Shown: positions 14,502 to 14,975 of the stretch, piece by piece | How positions within the stretch are numbered: the first letter of the stretch is position 1 | Layout of the letters: each line of letters opens with the position of its first letter | Assembly (NCBI GenBank): GCA_964555935.1 | Contig: CAZKUN010000226.1 | Location: 1 to 14,975 of the forward strand | Length of the DNA: 14,975 bases | Source: CAZKUN01 sp964555935 | GTDB taxonomy: Bacteria > Armatimonadota > Zipacnadia > Zipacnadales > VGFC01 | Reading direction: 5' to 3' | Notes under the pieces: model-generated | What the model saw: only the letters and a program-made list of their open reading frames with translations | What the model was told of the DNA's origin: nothing | The model's database searches: none | Position numbers and translations under genes: made by a program

Positions 14502-14860
14502 TGGGACGAGACCTCCACCTCGTAGCTGAAGACGGATGGATCGCAACGGAGGGTCAGCGCATCGCCATTCTGCGTGAACGCCGTCTCTTCGCCGTCGGCG
14601 GACACCGTGGCGACCGTGGCCCCGGCCATCCCAAGCTGGTCGAGGGTTAGCGTGGCCGTGAACGCGGGATGATCCGGCAGGGGCGTGAGCGATAGGCCCG
14701 CATCGGTCCGCTGCACTCGGAAGGCGCCGTCGGTGACGGCGAAGCCGAAGTCGATCGGCTCGCGATCCGGGTTCCAGCGCTCCGGCTCGACCACCTCGGG
14801 CGACGCGGGCGGCGCGAGCGAGATGGTCGTTTCGCCATCCGCGTCACGCGCCACGGTCAC
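14498..14860 (-). CDS. Protein of unknown function, probably the 3' part of a truncated gene
   Basis: From GTG 14860 the frame gives 120 residues without signal peptide, rich in predicted beta strands (GAFRVQRTDAGLSLTPLP, AFTATLTLDQLG, DPSVFSYEVEVSS). The open frame continues upstream to 14929 (GQVLRLTGPLPPVAIHTPIW and onward), with no ATG and no Shine-Dalgarno, until an in-frame TAA at 14930-14932. The extra residues look like genuine coding sequence, so I think the 5' end was lost, with the break coinciding with the inverted repeat at 14920-14955. Its stop overlaps the start of the glycosidase-like gene as ATGA, indicating that the two were translationally coupled. Family not recognised; a beta-sandwich ancillary domain of a carbohydrate-active protein is possible. 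Confidence 0.5.
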   Translation of the reverse strand: MTVARDADGETTISLAPPASPEVVEPERWNPDREPIDFGFAVTDGAFRVQRTDAGLSLTPLPDHPAFTATLTLDQLGMAGATVATVSADGEETAFTQNGDALTLRCDPSVFSYEVEVSSQ

Positions 14861-14919
14861 CGTGCCGAGCCAGATGGGCGTGTGGATCGCGACGGGCGGC
14901 AGCGGGCCGGTGAGACGAA

Positions 14920-14955
14920 GAACCTGGCCTTACCCCCTAAAGCGAGTCCAGGTTC
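14920..14955. repeat. Inverted repeat at the right window edge
   Basis: gaacctgg at 14920-14927 and ccaggttc at 14948-14955 are exact reverse complements with a 20-base loop containing ccttaccccctaaagcg. The coding frame of the neighbouring gene fragment ends within the left arm. The sequence beyond it, up to the window edge, carries no recognisable gene. It could be the end of a small mobile repeat or a chimeric join. Confidence 0.55.
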
Positions 14956-14975
14956 AGTGTTAGTATCTGGGTGTA

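Overview
The window looks like a stretch of a G+C-rich bacterial scaffold, probably a metagenome assembly because it contains two 10-base N gaps. Secreted putative carbohydrate-active proteins, a lipoprotein, a DUF4838 protein, a golvesin-type C-terminal domain and a URO-D-family protein together suggest a polysaccharide-degrading member of a Planctomycetota- or Armatimonadota-like lineage. That placement is inference; no rRNA, tRNA or other phylogenetic marker is present. Nearly every base is coding. Most genes are on the minus strand; the exceptions are an aminopeptidase C gene and a methyltransferase gene.

Layout from left to right. Positions 1-3459 (minus) hold a two-gene unit: a lipoprotein with an N-terminal barrel-like region and an alpha/alpha toroid, resembling exo-rhamnogalacturonan lyases (PcRGLX/YetA type), followed by a secreted protein whose frame very likely runs across the first N gap into an alpha/beta-hydrolase esterase cut by the window edge. 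Positions 3516-4886 (plus) encode aminopeptidase C/bleomycin hydrolase. Positions 11112-4901 (minus) look like one tightly packed operon: D-galactonate dehydratase, a secreted DUF4838 protein, an isoprenylcysteine-methyltransferase-like membrane protein broken by one in-frame TAA, a tail-anchored ankyrin-repeat protein, and a URO-D-family protein. A composite palindromic element of about 87 bp separates this operon from msrB, and it contains the msrB stop codon. A SAM-dependent methyltransferase gene (11831-12508, plus) diverges from msrB. On the minus strand, 14501-12498 is a secreted putative glycoside hydrolase with a golvesin-like C-terminus, preceded by the 3' part of a gene whose 5' end is missing at the window edge.

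How the genes may work together (inference): the secreted lyase-like, esterase-like, DUF4838 and glycosidase-like proteins would act on a plant- or algal-type acidic polysaccharide, and the cytoplasmic galactonate dehydratase would feed released sugar acids into central metabolism. MsrB and aminopeptidase C are housekeeping protein repair and turnover enzymes. No transporter, sensor or transcription factor for the pathway is visible.

The points most worth a second look are the single-codon break in the membrane methyltransferase, the composite palindrome with possible CTAG target duplications at the msrB stop, and the 16-bp duplication flanking the first gap, which suggests that one two-module gene was split by assembly. 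I found no clear undescribed defence or mobile system.
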